A stretch of DNA of 64,000 nt from JACCWP01 sp963785115 (GCA_963785115.1 CAWATY010000013.1:34346-98345), one strand, 5' to 3'; positions 28,449 to 38,055 are shown, counted from the stretch's first letter. The notes: generated from the letters alone by a model not told the origin. Program-made: numbers and translations.

Positions 28449-30818
28449 ATGAGGATCAGCAAGCTGACCGCCCTCACCACGGCGGTGCTGCTCGGAGGTG
28501 CCGCTCTCGGCCCCCTCGCGACCAACGGGGCGACGGCGGCAGCGCCGGCCGCCGGCGCGGACGAGGCGGCCCCCGCCGTCACCCGCGACTACAGCGACGA
28601 CCTGACCAGGCCATGGCAGGAGCGGTACGCCGCCCTGCGCCAGGCCGGCCTGGAGGCCAAGCTCCGCGGCAAGGCGTCGGGCGACGTCGTGCGGCTGGGC
28701 AAGAACCGGTTCGCCGACACCCGGGTGACCGGCACCGACCGTATTTTCGTGGTCCTGGCGGAGTTCGGGAACACCGAGCACCCGTCGTACCCCGACGGGG
28801 AGTCGGACGCCGAGAAGTTCAACGGCCCGCTGCACAACAAGATCCCGCGCCCCGACCGGGCCGATGACAACACCACCCTGTGGAAGCGTGACTACGACCG
28901 CTCCCACTTCGAGAACATGTACTTCAACCGGATGCAGTCGTTCTACGACGACCAGTCCTCGGGTGCCTACTCGGTGGACGGTGACGTGACCGAGTGGGTC
29001 AAGGTGCCGTTCAACGAGGCCCGCTACGGCCGCAACTTCTGCGGTGGCGTCGCCTGCAGCAACACCTGGTTCCTGGTCCGCGACGCCCTCGCCTACTGGG
29101 TCGACGGGCAGCTCGCGGCCGGCCAGACGATGCCGCAGATCCGGCAGTACCTGCGCACGTTCGACAAGCAGGACCGCTACGACTACGACGAGGACGGCGA
29201 CTTCACCGAGCGCGACGGCTACATCGACCACTTCCAGATCGTGCACGCGGGCGGTGACGAGGCAGACGGCGACCCGACGTACGGCGAGGACGCCATCTGG
29301 AGCCACCGTTCGTACGCCGGGATCCAGCCGGTGGGCACCGGTCCTGCGGTGGGCCCGGACCTCGGCGGGGTCAACGTCGGCGAGGGGGGCGTCTCCGGCG
29401 ACGGTGTGCAGATCCCCGACCACAAGACGAACATCTGGGTCGGCGACTACACCATCCAGCCGGAGAACGGCGGCCTCGGCGTCTTCGCGCACGAGTTCGC
29501 GCACGACCTCGGCCTGCCGGACCTCTACGACACGTCCGGCAACACCGGGGGTGCGGAGAACAACACCGCGTTCTGGTCACTGATGAGCCAGTCCCGCGGC
29601 ACCGCCGTGGGCGACCCCGGCATCGGCGACAAGGCGATGCCGATGGGGGCGTGGGAGAAGTTCCAGCTCGGCTGGCTCGACTACGACGTCGCACGCGCCG
29701 GCCGGGTTTCTGAGCACACCCTGCGTCCGAACCAGTCGGAGGGTCGCCAGAAGGATGGCCTGATCGTGCTGCTGCCCAACAAGCACGTGCAGCTCGAGCT
29801 TGGCGAGCCGTGCGCGGAGTGCGGCGAGAAGTACTTCTACAGCGGCAACGGCAACGACTACGAGGCGTCGATGACGCACGAGCTCGAGGCCGGCGGGGAG
29901 CTCACCGCGCAGGTCAGCTACGAGATCGAAGCGGGTTATGACTACGCGTTCCTGGAGTCGACCAGCGACGGCGGGGAGACCTGGGACCCGGTCGAGACCA
30001 GCCAGTCGTACGAGGGCGAGGACGACGGCGGCGCCGACCCGTCCGACACCGGCATCAGCGGCAGCACCGAGGGTCAGTGGCTCGAGCTCACCGCCACGAT
30101 CCCGGTCGACGCCGACGGCGTCCGGTTCCGCTACCTGACCGACCCCGCCACGAACGAGCAGGGCTTCCAGGTCGACGAGATCGCCGTCGGCGGCGAGGTC
30201 ATCGGGGGGGCCGAGGTGCCGGAGGGCTGGGAGCTGGACGGCTTCCGGACCACTACCGGTTCGGAGGACCAGGAGTTCCTCAACGCCTACATCGTGGACA
30301 ACCGCCAGTACGTCGGGCGGGACAGGCTGCTGGCGCACGTGTACAACGCCGGCTGGCTGACCACGCGGCCGGACCACGTGGAGTTCCACCGGTACATGGC
30401 GGGGCTGTTGATCAGCTACTGGGACACGTCGTACACCGACAACAACGTCGGCGACCACCCCGGTCACGGCGAGGTCCTGCCGGTCGACGCGCACCCGGAG
30501 TTCACCCACACCGCGGACGGTTCGCTGGTCCGCAACCGGGTGCTCAGCTACGACTCGACCTTCGGGCTCGAGCCGACCGACCGGCTGGCGCTGCACTATC
30601 TCGGCACGCGCTACGCGGTGCCCAGCCGGGCCGGCGTCCGGTTGTTCGACGACACGATGGACTGGTGGTACGGCTTCGACGAGCACGGCTCGACGCACCC
30701 GGGCCGCTACCAGCCGGGCTGGTACAGCGTCGACGTGCCCAAGACCGGCACCACGGTGCGCGTCGTCTCTGAGAAGGACGGCATCCTGGTGGTCAAGGTC
30801 GGGCGCTCCGCCCGGTAA
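28449..30818 (+). CDS. Immune inhibitor A-like secreted M6 metallopeptidase
   Basis: 789 residues. A Sec signal (MRISKLTALTTAVLLGGAALG) is followed by a propeptide region. The catalytic domain has the zinc motif H348-E349-F-A-H352 (AHEFAHDLGLPDLYD), the M6 pattern HEFxHxLGLPD. A C-terminal domain around YDYAFLESTSDGGETWDPVE resembles the MAM-like region of InhA proteins. The homologue from Bacillus degrades host antibacterial proteins; here it is more likely a general secreted protease. AAGGAG precedes the ATG. Confidence 0.94.
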   Translation: MRISKLTALTTAVLLGGAALGPLATNGATAAAPAAGADEAAPAVTRDYSDDLTRPWQERYAALRQAGLEAKLRGKASGDVVRLGKNRFADTRVTGTDRIFVVLAEFGNTEHPSYPDGESDAEKFNGPLHNKIPRPDRADDNTTLWKRDYDRSHFENMYFNRMQSFYDDQSSGAYSVDGDVTEWVKVPFNEARYGRNFCGGVACSNTWFLVRDALAYWVDGQLAAGQTMPQIRQYLRTFDKQDRYDYDEDGDFTERDGYIDHFQIVHAGGDEADGDPTYGEDAIWSHRSYAGIQPVGTGPAVGPDLGGVNVGEGGVSGDGVQIPDHKTNIWVGDYTIQPENGGLGVFAHEFAHDLGLPDLYDTSGNTGGAENNTAFWSLMSQSRGTAVGDPGIGDKAMPMGAWEKFQLGWLDYDVARAGRVSEHTLRPNQSEGRQKDGLIVLLPNKHVQLELGEPCAECGEKYFYSGNGNDYEASMTHELEAGGELTAQVSYEIEAGYDYAFLESTSDGGETWDPVETSQSYEGEDDGGADPSDTGISGSTEGQWLELTATIPVDADGVRFRYLTDPATNEQGFQVDEIAVGGEVIGGAEVPEGWELDGFRTTTGSEDQEFLNAYIVDNRQYVGRDRLLAHVYNAGWLTTRPDHVEFHRYMAGLLISYWDTSYTDNNVGDHPGHGEVLPVDAHPEFTHTADGSLVRNRVLSYDSTFGLEPTDRLALHYLGTRYAVPSRAGVRLFDDTMDWWYGFDEHGSTHPGRYQPGWYSVDVPKTGTTVRVVSEKDGILVVKVGRSAR

Positions 30819-30964
30819 CCGTGGCGCAGGTCGGCGGCGCGGACCCGCGCCGCCGGCCAGCCCCGGCGGGCGTGGCAGTGCCGTCCCTGGGTGCGTGCGG
30901 CGGTGCGGCGTGCGTGGTCTGGGATGATGGGGACGCCCACACCACCTCGATCCGAAGGGCGTCC

Positions 30965-32833
30965 GTGCCCAAGCCCGTCCTCGCGTCCGCGCCCGCTCCC
31001 GGTGCCACGGACCCGTCGATCCTGCGCAACTTCTGCATCATCGCCCACATCGACCACGGCAAGTCGACGCTGGCCGACCGGATGCTGCAGCTGACGGGCG
31101 TGGTCGACGACCGGACCATGCGCGCGCAGTACCTCGACCGGATGGACATCGAGCGCGAGCGCGGCATCACGATCAAGAGCCAGGCCGTCCGGCTGCCCTA
31201 CACGCCGGTGAGCGGCCCGCAGGCGGGTCGTACGCACGTGCTCAACATGATCGACACCCCTGGTCACGTCGACTTCACCTACGAGGTGAGCCGCAGCCTG
31301 GCCGCGTGCGAGGGCGCGGTGCTGCTCGTCGACGCGGCGCAGGGCATCGAGGCCCAGACCCTCGCGAACCTCTACCTGGCGCTCGAGGCCGACCTGCACC
31401 TGATCCCGGTGCTCAACAAGATCGACCTGCCGAGCGCGCAGCCGGAGCGGTACGCCGCCGAGCTGGCGCACGTCATCGGGTGCGACGTCTCCGAGGTCCT
31501 GCGGGTGTCGGCCAAGACCGGCGACGGCGTGGAGGAGCTGCTCGAGCACATCGTCGCGCACGTCCCGCCGCCGCGCGGCGAGGTCGATGCGCCGCCGCGG
31601 GCGATGATCTTCGACTCCGTCTACGACACCTATCGCGGCGTCGTCACGTACGTGCGCGTGATCGACGGCAGGCTCACCCACCGCGACCGGATCCAGATGA
31701 TGTCGACCGGCGCGGTGCACGAGATGCTCGAGGTCGGCGTGATCTCGCCGGAGCCGATCAAGGCCCAGGAGATCTCGGTGGGCGAGGTCGGCTACCTGAT
31801 CACCGGGGTCAAGGAGGTCCGGCAGAGCCGGGTCGGCGACACGGTCACCTCGGCGGTCAAGGGCGCGACCGAGGCGCTGCCGGGCTACCGGCACCCCAAC
31901 CCGATGGTCTTCGCCGGGCTCTACCCGATCGACGGCGACGACTACACCGACCTGCGCGAGGCGCTGGACAAGCTGCAGCTCAACGACGCCGCGCTGGCGT
32001 ACGAACCCGAGACGTCGGGGGCGCTCGGCTTCGGCTTCCGCTGCGGGTTCCTCGGCCTGCTGCACATGGAGATCGTCCGGGAGCGGCTCGAGCGGGAGTC
32101 CGGGATCGAGCTCATCTCGACTGCTCCCAACGTGATCTACCGGGTGGTGATGGAGGACGGCACCGAGCACGTCGTCACCAACCCGAGCGAGTACCCCGAG
32201 GGCAAGATCGACGAGGTGCACGAGCCGGTCGTGCGGGCCACGGTGCTCACCCCGAAGGACTACATCGGCACCGTCATGGACCTCTGCCAGACTCGGCGGG
32301 GCTCGTTGCAGGGCATGGACTACCTGTCCGAGGACCGGGTCGAGATGCGCTACCTGCTGCCGCTCGCCGAGATCGTCTTCGACTTCTTCGACGCGTTGAA
32401 GTCGCGGACCCGCGGGTTTGCCAGCCTCGACTACGAGCCCGTCGGCGAGCAGACGGCCGACCTGGTGAAGGTCGACGTCCTGCTGCACGGCGACCCGGTC
32501 GACGCGTTCTCCGCGATCGTGCACCGGGAGGAGGCCTACACCTACGGGGTGGCCCTTGTGCAGAAGCTCAAGGAGCTCATTCCCCGCCAGCAGTTCGAGG
32601 TGCCGATCCAGGCTGCGGTCGGGGCCCGGGTGATCGCCCGGGAGACGATCCGCGCGATCCGTAAGGACGTGCTCGCCAAGTGCTACGGCGGTGACATCAC
32701 CCGCAAGCGCAAGCTGCTGGAGAAGCAGAAGGAGGGCAAGAAGCGGATGAAGATGGTCGGCCGGGTCGAGGTGCCGCAGGAGGCCTTCATCGCCGCCCTC
32801 TCCACCGGTGACCACTCACCCCCGAAGAAGTAG
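30965..32833 (+). CDS. lepA: Elongation factor 4 (back-translocating GTPase)
   Basis: 622 residues from GTG 30965. GTPase motifs are AHIDHGKST, the switch II DTPGHVDF and NKIDLPSA. The LepA-specific C-terminal domain is present (RKRKLLEKQKEGKKRMKMVG). LepA acts on ribosomes during initiation or stress. The frame is open back to 30821, but the extension lacks conserved sequence and a convincing binding site. The next gene starts 3 bases after its stop. Confidence 0.97.
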   Translation: MPKPVLASAPAPGATDPSILRNFCIIAHIDHGKSTLADRMLQLTGVVDDRTMRAQYLDRMDIERERGITIKSQAVRLPYTPVSGPQAGRTHVLNMIDTPGHVDFTYEVSRSLAACEGAVLLVDAAQGIEAQTLANLYLALEADLHLIPVLNKIDLPSAQPERYAAELAHVIGCDVSEVLRVSAKTGDGVEELLEHIVAHVPPPRGEVDAPPRAMIFDSVYDTYRGVVTYVRVIDGRLTHRDRIQMMSTGAVHEMLEVGVISPEPIKAQEISVGEVGYLITGVKEVRQSRVGDTVTSAVKGATEALPGYRHPNPMVFAGLYPIDGDDYTDLREALDKLQLNDAALAYEPETSGALGFGFRCGFLGLLHMEIVRERLERESGIELISTAPNVIYRVVMEDGTEHVVTNPSEYPEGKIDEVHEPVVRATVLTPKDYIGTVMDLCQTRRGSLQGMDYLSEDRVEMRYLLPLAEIVFDFFDALKSRTRGFASLDYEPVGEQTADLVKVDVLLHGDPVDAFSAIVHREEAYTYGVALVQKLKELIPRQQFEVPIQAAVGARVIARETIRAIRKDVLAKCYGGDITRKRKLLEKQKEGKKRMKMVGRVEVPQEAFIAALSTGDHSPPKK

Positions 32834-32836
32834 CCG

Positions 32837-33754
32837 TTGGCGATCGAGATCCCTCCGCGCTTCCTCGAGTACGCCGCCCGCGGCGACGAGTGGCGGCGCT
32901 GGATGGACGCCCTCCCGGGACTGCTCCGCGACGTCATGGGCGAGTGGCGGCTGACCCTCGACGGCGTCATTCGGCACGGATTCACCGCGCTGGTCGTGCC
33001 GGTGCGCGACGACGACGGCAGGCCCTGCGTCGCCAAGTTCTCGTGGGCGCACGAGGAGCAGGAGCACGAGCACGTGGGACTGCAGACGTGGGCCGGCAAC
33101 GGGACGGTGCTGATGTACCGCGCCGATCCAGGTCGCGGGGTGATGTTGCTCGAGCGCCTCGACGCGGGTCGAGACCTCACCACGGTCGACCCCGTGCGGG
33201 CCTGCGAGATCACCGCCGGCTTCTACCCACGCCTGCACGTGCCCGCCTCGCCGAAGCTGCACCGTCTGTCCGGCTACGTGGACCGCTGGACCGACGATCT
33301 CGTCCGACTGCCCCGGACCGCACCTATCCCGCGCCGGATGGTGGAGCAGGCGGTGTCGCACGGGCGGGCCTTGACGGCCGACGGAGCCGCCGACGGCACC
33401 ACGATCCACGGTGACCTGCATTACGAGAACGTCCTGGCCGGGACGCGCGAGCCCTGGCTGGTCATCGACCCGAAGCCGATGTCGGGCGACCCGCACTACG
33501 AGGTCGCGCCGCTGCTCTGGAACCGCTGGGACGAAGCGGTCGCGAGCGGCGATCTGCGTACCGCGCTCCGCCGCCGCTTCCACACCGTCGTCGACCTCGC
33601 CGAGCTCGACGAGGACCGCGCCCGCGACTGGGTCGTCGTGCGGATGATCCACAACGCCCTCTGGTGCGTCCAGGACAGCCCGCACGGCCTCGACGCCGAC
33701 GACCAGGCGTACCTCACCTTGTGCATCGCGGCGGCCAAGGCCGTCCAGGACTGA
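32837..33754 (+). CDS. Streptomycin 6-kinase/hydroxyurea phosphotransferase-like protein
   Basis: 305 residues starting at TTG, the first possible start after the in-frame stop at 32831, 3 bases past lepA. The N-terminal IPPRFLEYAARGDEWRRWMDALP is typical of the APH_6_hur family, which supports this rare start. The catalytic loop is HGDLHYENVL, followed by IDPKPMSGDPHYEVAPLLWNRWDE, also diagnostic. Known members phosphorylate streptomycin or hydroxyurea, but most chromosomal ones have no known substrate. No resistance claim is made. Confidence 0.87.
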   Translation: MAIEIPPRFLEYAARGDEWRRWMDALPGLLRDVMGEWRLTLDGVIRHGFTALVVPVRDDDGRPCVAKFSWAHEEQEHEHVGLQTWAGNGTVLMYRADPGRGVMLLERLDAGRDLTTVDPVRACEITAGFYPRLHVPASPKLHRLSGYVDRWTDDLVRLPRTAPIPRRMVEQAVSHGRALTADGAADGTTIHGDLHYENVLAGTREPWLVIDPKPMSGDPHYEVAPLLWNRWDEAVASGDLRTALRRRFHTVVDLAELDEDRARDWVVVRMIHNALWCVQDSPHGLDADDQAYLTLCIAAAKAVQD

Positions 33755-33769
33755 CGCGACGGGCGGCGG

Positions 33770-34030
33770 TCAGGACCGGAGCGCAGCCTCGAGCACCTCA
33801 CGGTCGGCGGGTGTCAGGTGCTGCTCCTGGACGGTGAGGTCGAGGACGTCGCCGGTGAGCCGGTACGCGTACCGGTCGGGCTCGGGGCGCCCGCCGACCG
33901 CGGCCGCGAGCCGGCCGGACCTGAGCAGCGCCCGCAGGTCCGACCCAGCGGGGGTGTCGAGGTCGACGTCGACAGTGACGCGCAGGCCGGCCAGGCCGCC
34001 ACTGCGGGTCACCTGCACCCGGCCGGTCAC
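33770..34030 (-). CDS. Emfourin-like protease inhibitor protein
   Basis: About 86 residues: VQVTRSGGLAGLRVTVDVD at the N-terminus, then LRALLRSGRL, DRYAYRLTGDVLDLTVQEQHLTPADREVLEAAL. The RSGGxAG opening and overall size match emfourin, the proteinaceous inhibitor of M4 peptidases described from Serratia; this is recognition by eye. GTG 34030 or GTG 34018 could start it. Emfourin genes often sit beside a protealysin gene; none is here, but a secreted M6 peptidase is 3 kb away. It is divergent from the MOSC gene. Confidence 0.65.
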   Translation of the reverse strand: MTGRVQVTRSGGLAGLRVTVDVDLDTPAGSDLRALLRSGRLAAAVGGRPEPDRYAYRLTGDVLDLTVQEQHLTPADREVLEAALRS

Positions 34031-34063
34031 CGACGCCCTCGCACGGCAGCGACGGTAGCCGCC

Positions 34064-34069
34064 TAGGCT
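34064..34069 (+). promoter_or_regulatory. Leaderless -10 box for the MOSC gene
   Basis: TAGGCT, the same hexamer as before the leucine leaders, ends 7 bases before GTG 34076. Confidence 0.55.
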
Positions 34070-34075
34070 CGTGCC

Positions 34076-34729
34076 GTGGGCGTCCTCCTGTCGGCAAACA
34101 TCGGCGTCATCCGCGAGATCCGCTTCGGTGACCACCGCGAGGTCTCGGCGATCGACAAGCGCCCGGTCGACGGGCCGGTGCGGGTGCGACGGCTCGGGCT
34201 CGAGGGTGACTTCCAGGCGGACGCCAAGTACCACGGCGGGCGCCACCAGGCGGTGTACGCCTACGCCGCCGAGGACCGCGAGATGTGGGCCGAACGGCTC
34301 GGCCGACCGCTGCCTCCCGGTTCGTTCGGCGAGAACCTGAGCCTCTCCGGCGTGGCCCTCACCGAGGCCCGGATCGGCGAGCGCTGGCGGATCGGGACGG
34401 TGCTGCTCGAGGTCAACTACGTGCGCATCCCCTGCAACACCTTCCAGACCTGGCTGCAGGAGGCCGGATGGGTCAAGCAGTTCGCCACCGAGGGCCGCCC
34501 GGGGGCGTACCTGCGGGTGCTCGAGGAGGGCGAGCTGCGGGCCGGAGACGACGTCGAGGTGGTCGAGACCCGCGACCACGACGTCACGGTCGGGCTGATG
34601 TTCCGCGCCCTGATGACCGAGCGCGAGCTGCTGCCACGACTGCTGGACGAGCCACGTGCCCGCCCGGAGGCGCTGGAGAAGGCCCGGCGGTACGTGGCCA
34701 AGCACCCTTCTGCTGCTACCACCCGGTAG
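34076..34729 (+). CDS. MOSC domain protein (YiiM-like)
   Basis: 217 residues. The MOSC core includes RRLGLEGDFQADAKYHGG, GSFGENLSLSGV and the conserved cysteine C120 in VRIPCNTFQ, which ligates molybdenum cofactor in this family. A C-terminal helical extension follows, as in YiiM/YuaD. YiiM reduces N-hydroxylated compounds; substrate here is unknown. Translation is predicted to be leaderless from GTG. Confidence 0.9.
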   Translation: MGVLLSANIGVIREIRFGDHREVSAIDKRPVDGPVRVRRLGLEGDFQADAKYHGGRHQAVYAYAAEDREMWAERLGRPLPPGSFGENLSLSGVALTEARIGERWRIGTVLLEVNYVRIPCNTFQTWLQEAGWVKQFATEGRPGAYLRVLEEGELRAGDDVEVVETRDHDVTVGLMFRALMTERELLPRLLDEPRARPEALEKARRYVAKHPSAATTR

Positions 34730-34777
34730 CGGTCTGCTCTACTCTCTGCTGCATCGTCCGCCCCGCGAAGGATGCCC

Positions 34778-36637
34778 ATGTCGACAACGCTGCCGGCCGC
34801 CGAGGACATCTCGCGGGTGCACGACCGGGCTCCCAACGTCGCGCAGATGTTCCTCGACCGGGTGGCGGCGACCGCCTCCGGCGAGGCGTACCGCTTCCCC
34901 GACCCCGATCCCGAGGGCGATCCCGACGTCTGGGTGTCACGCACCTGGCAGGAGACCTCCGACCAGGTGCACCGGGTGGCTGCGGGGCTGGTGGCACTGG
35001 GGGTCGAGTCCGAGCAGCGGGTCGCGATCGCGAGCAGCACCCGTTACGAGTGGATCCTGGCCGACCTGGCGATCATGTGCGCCGGGGCAGCCACAACCAC
35101 CGTGTACCCGTCGACGATGGCCGACGACGTCGCGTACATCCTGTCCGACTCCGAGAGCGTGGTCGTCTTCGCGGAGGACGACGACCAGGTGGCCAAGCTG
35201 CGCGAGGCGCGCGACCAGCTGCCCCGGGTGACGCGGGTCATCAGCATCGACGCCGGCCCGGACGAGGGCGCCGACGGGTGGGTGATCTCCCTCGCTCGCG
35301 TCGAGCAGCTGGGCCGCGAGCGGCTCGACGAGCAGCCCGACGTGGTGGAGCAGCGGGTGGCGGCGATCGAACCCGACAGTCTCGCCACGCTCATCTACAC
35401 CTCAGGCACGACCGGGAAGCCGAAGGGCGTCCGGCTCAAGCACAGCGGCTGGACGTACGAGGGCGAGGCGGTCGCGGCCACCGGGATCCTGCGGCTCGAG
35501 GACCTGCAGTACCTGTGGCTGCCGATGGCGCACTCGTTCGGCAAGGTCTTGCTCACCACCCAGCTGGCGATCGGGTTCCCTACCGCGGTCGACGGGCGGG
35601 TCGACAAGATCGTCGAGAACCTCGCCGTGGTGCAGCCCACCTGGATGGGCGCCGCCCCGCGGATCTTCGAGAAGGCACTCGGCCGGATCGTGACGATGGC
35701 GCACAACGAGGGCGCCGCGAAGGCCAAGATCTTCGACTGGGCCGTGGGCGTCGGGCTGAAGGTGTCTCGCGCGCAGCGGGCGGGCGAGAAGGTGTCGCCG
35801 GTGCTGGCCGCCCAGCACCGGGTTGCCGACAAGCTGGTGTTCTCCAAGGTGCGGGCCCGCTTCGGGGGGCGGGTGCGCTTCTTCATCTCGGGCTCGGCCG
35901 CCCTCTCCACCGACGTGGCCGAGTGGTTCCATGCTGCGGGGATCCTCATCCTCGAGGGCTACGGACTGACCGAGAGCTCGGCCGGCTCGTGCGTCAACCG
36001 GCCCGACAACTACCGGCTCGGGACGATCGGGCTGCCGTTCCCCGGCACCGACTTCCGTATCGCCTCCGACGGCGAGATCCTCATCCACGGCCCGGGTGTG
36101 ATGGAGGGCTACCACGGCATGGACGAGCAGACCGCCGAGGCGCTCGACGCCGAGGGGTGGCTGCACACCGGCGACATCGGCGAGATCGACGACGACGGCT
36201 TCGTCCGGGTGACCGACCGCAAGAAGGACCTGTTCAAGACCTCCGGCGGCAAGTACGTCGCGCCGTCGCACATCGAGGGGTTGTTCAAGGCGCTGTGCCC
36301 GCTGGCCAGCCAGATGGTCGTGCACGGCCACGAGCGCAACTTCTGCTCGGCGATCATCACCCTCGACCCCGACGCCGTGAGCGAGTGGGCCGGTCGGCAC
36401 GGCATGGCCGGCGCGTCGTACTCCGAGGTCGTCGGCAGCGACGCCATGAAGGCCGAGGTCGACGGATACGTCCAGCAGCTGAACGCCAAGGTCAACCGCT
36501 GGGAGTCGATCAAGAGGTACCTGCTGCTCGACCACGACCTCACCGTCGACTCCGGCGAGCTCACCCCGAGCATGAAGGTCAAGCGCAAGGTGGTCGAGGA
36601 CAAGCACCGCGACGAGCTCGACGCCCTCTACCGCTGA
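34778..36637 (+). CDS. Long-chain fatty acid-CoA ligase (AMP-binding, FadD15-like)
   Basis: 619 residues. It activates fatty acids to acyl-AMP and then acyl-CoA. P-loop motif LIYTSGTTGKPKGV, GYGLTESSAGSC and WLHTGDIGEIDDDGFVRVTDRKKDLFKTSGGKY are all intact. The last contains the hinge Asp and the motif for domain rotation. ATG 34778 is preferred over 34772 because GAAGG lies 6 bases before it. A palindromic repeat element follows the stop. Confidence 0.93.
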   Translation: MSTTLPAAEDISRVHDRAPNVAQMFLDRVAATASGEAYRFPDPDPEGDPDVWVSRTWQETSDQVHRVAAGLVALGVESEQRVAIASSTRYEWILADLAIMCAGAATTTVYPSTMADDVAYILSDSESVVVFAEDDDQVAKLREARDQLPRVTRVISIDAGPDEGADGWVISLARVEQLGRERLDEQPDVVEQRVAAIEPDSLATLIYTSGTTGKPKGVRLKHSGWTYEGEAVAATGILRLEDLQYLWLPMAHSFGKVLLTTQLAIGFPTAVDGRVDKIVENLAVVQPTWMGAAPRIFEKALGRIVTMAHNEGAAKAKIFDWAVGVGLKVSRAQRAGEKVSPVLAAQHRVADKLVFSKVRARFGGRVRFFISGSAALSTDVAEWFHAAGILILEGYGLTESSAGSCVNRPDNYRLGTIGLPFPGTDFRIASDGEILIHGPGVMEGYHGMDEQTAEALDAEGWLHTGDIGEIDDDGFVRVTDRKKDLFKTSGGKYVAPSHIEGLFKALCPLASQMVVHGHERNFCSAIITLDPDAVSEWAGRHGMAGASYSEVVGSDAMKAEVDGYVQQLNAKVNRWESIKRYLLLDHDLTVDSGELTPSMKVKRKVVEDKHRDELDALYR

Positions 36638-36641
36638 TTCA

Positions 36642-36708
36642 GGTTTCCCAAGTTCGCTTGGGAAACCGAGGGTTACACCGCGTTGCGACGCGGTAGAACC
36701 CTCGGTTT
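36642..36708. repeat. Dispersed palindromic element, copy A
   Basis: Hairpin 1: GGTTTCCCAAG / CTTGGGAAACC with a TTCG loop (36642-36667). Hairpin 2: AAACCGAGGGTT-ac-ACCGCGT / ACGCGGT-ag-AACCCTCGGTTT with loop TGCG (36663-36708). The two share AAACC, so they cannot both form fully. It fills the gap between the acyl-CoA ligase and hemW. Homologous copies are at 42574-42637 (opposite orientation) and 51723-51811. Confidence 0.85.
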
Positions 36709-36743
36709 CGCGGTAGGAGCTCGGTGCCCGGCACACTGGACGG

Positions 36744-37967
36744 GTGCCGTCGACCCTGCCTGCCGGTGAGCCCGCGCCCAGCGACGGGTCCGTGCCGGCC
36801 ACCGCGCTCGCCGAGCTCGGCACCCGGCCGTTCGGCGTCTACGTGCACGTGCCGTTCTGCTCCGTGCGCTGCGGCTACTGCGACTTCAACACCTACACCG
36901 CCGCCGAGCTGGGCTCCGGGGTGTCCCGCGCGACGTACGCCGACAGCGTCATCACCGAGCTGCGGCTGGCCGCCGAGCGGCTCGGTCCGGCGACTCGTGG
37001 TCTCCCCAACGTGGACACGGTGTTCGTCGGCGGCGGCACGCCGACCCTGCTGCCCGCCGCCGACCTCGTCCGCGCCCTGCACGAGGTGCGGAGCCTGTTC
37101 GGGCTCGCGTCCGACGCCGAGGTGACGACGGAGGCCAACCCGGACAGTGTCGACGCCGGCGGCCTCGAAACGCTGCGCGCTGGCGGCTTCACCCGGATCT
37201 CGTTCGGCATGCAGTCGGCCGTGCCGCACGTGCTCGCGACACTCGACCGCACCCACGACCCCGAGAACGTCCCCAAGGCGGTCGCGATGGCGCGCGAGGC
37301 CGGGTTCGAGCATGTGAGCCTCGACCTGATCCACGGAACGCCGGGGGAGTCCCTCGCCGATTGGCAGACGTCGGTCGAGGCCGCCGTGGCCCTCCAGCCC
37401 GACCACGTCAGCGCCTACGCGCTGGTGGTCGAGGAGGGCACCGCGTTAGCGCGTCGCGTCGCCCACCACGAGCTGGCGGCACCCGACGACGACGACCAGG
37501 CCGACAAGTACGTACTCGCCGACGAGCTGCTGCGCGGCGCCGGCTACGACTGGTACGAGCTGTCCAACTGGGCGCGCACACGTGCCGCGCAGTGCCGCCA
37601 CAACATCGGCTACTGGCGCGGCCACGACTGGTGGGGGGCCGGCCCCGGCGCGCACTCGCACGTCGGCGGCGTGCGGTGGTGGAACGTCAAGCATCCCGCC
37701 GCGTACGCCGCGCGGCTGGCCGCCGGCGACAGTCCGGCGCACGCCCGTGAGGTCCTGGACCGCGAGACCCGCCGGGTGGAGCGGGTGCTGCTCGAGACCA
37801 GGCTGGCGCCCGGTCTCCCGGTCGAGGTGTTGGACGACTCCGGCCGGACCGCGCTGGGCGGGTTGGTCGCCGACGGCCTGGTGGCGGCCCACCCGGCCGA
37901 CCGGGTGGTGCTCACCGACCGCGGCCGGCTGCTGGCCGATGCCGTGGTCCGCGCACTCGTGCCGTGA
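36744..37967 (+). CDS. hemW: Radical SAM haem chaperone HemW
   Basis: 407 residues from GTG 36744. The radical-SAM cluster ligands are C39-x3-C43-x2-C46 in VPFCSVRCGYCDF. FVGGGTPTLL and the ISFGMQS segment follow. The C-terminal HemW domain has NIGYWRGHDWWGAGPGAHSH. HemW was long called oxygen-independent coproporphyrinogen oxidase; true HemN has a fourth cysteine directly after the third, which is absent here (F47), fitting HemW. CACACT 6 bases before the start may be a leaderless -10. Confidence 0.93.
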   Translation: MPSTLPAGEPAPSDGSVPATALAELGTRPFGVYVHVPFCSVRCGYCDFNTYTAAELGSGVSRATYADSVITELRLAAERLGPATRGLPNVDTVFVGGGTPTLLPAADLVRALHEVRSLFGLASDAEVTTEANPDSVDAGGLETLRAGGFTRISFGMQSAVPHVLATLDRTHDPENVPKAVAMAREAGFEHVSLDLIHGTPGESLADWQTSVEAAVALQPDHVSAYALVVEEGTALARRVAHHELAAPDDDDQADKYVLADELLRGAGYDWYELSNWARTRAAQCRHNIGYWRGHDWWGAGPGAHSHVGGVRWWNVKHPAAYAARLAAGDSPAHAREVLDRETRRVERVLLETRLAPGLPVEVLDDSGRTALGGLVADGLVAAHPADRVVLTDRGRLLADAVVRALVP

Positions 37968-38055
37968 GACCGTCGAGGCGCTGGTCGGCAGACGCCCGCG
38001 CGTGACCCCGGGACCGGCAGGCTCGTTGCCGTACGGGGCACCCGAAGGGATCCAC

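Noticed and set aside
32837..33754. Acquired streptomycin resistance gene
   Set aside because: Base composition and context are chromosomal, no mobile element flanks it, and the family is broad with mostly unknown substrates.
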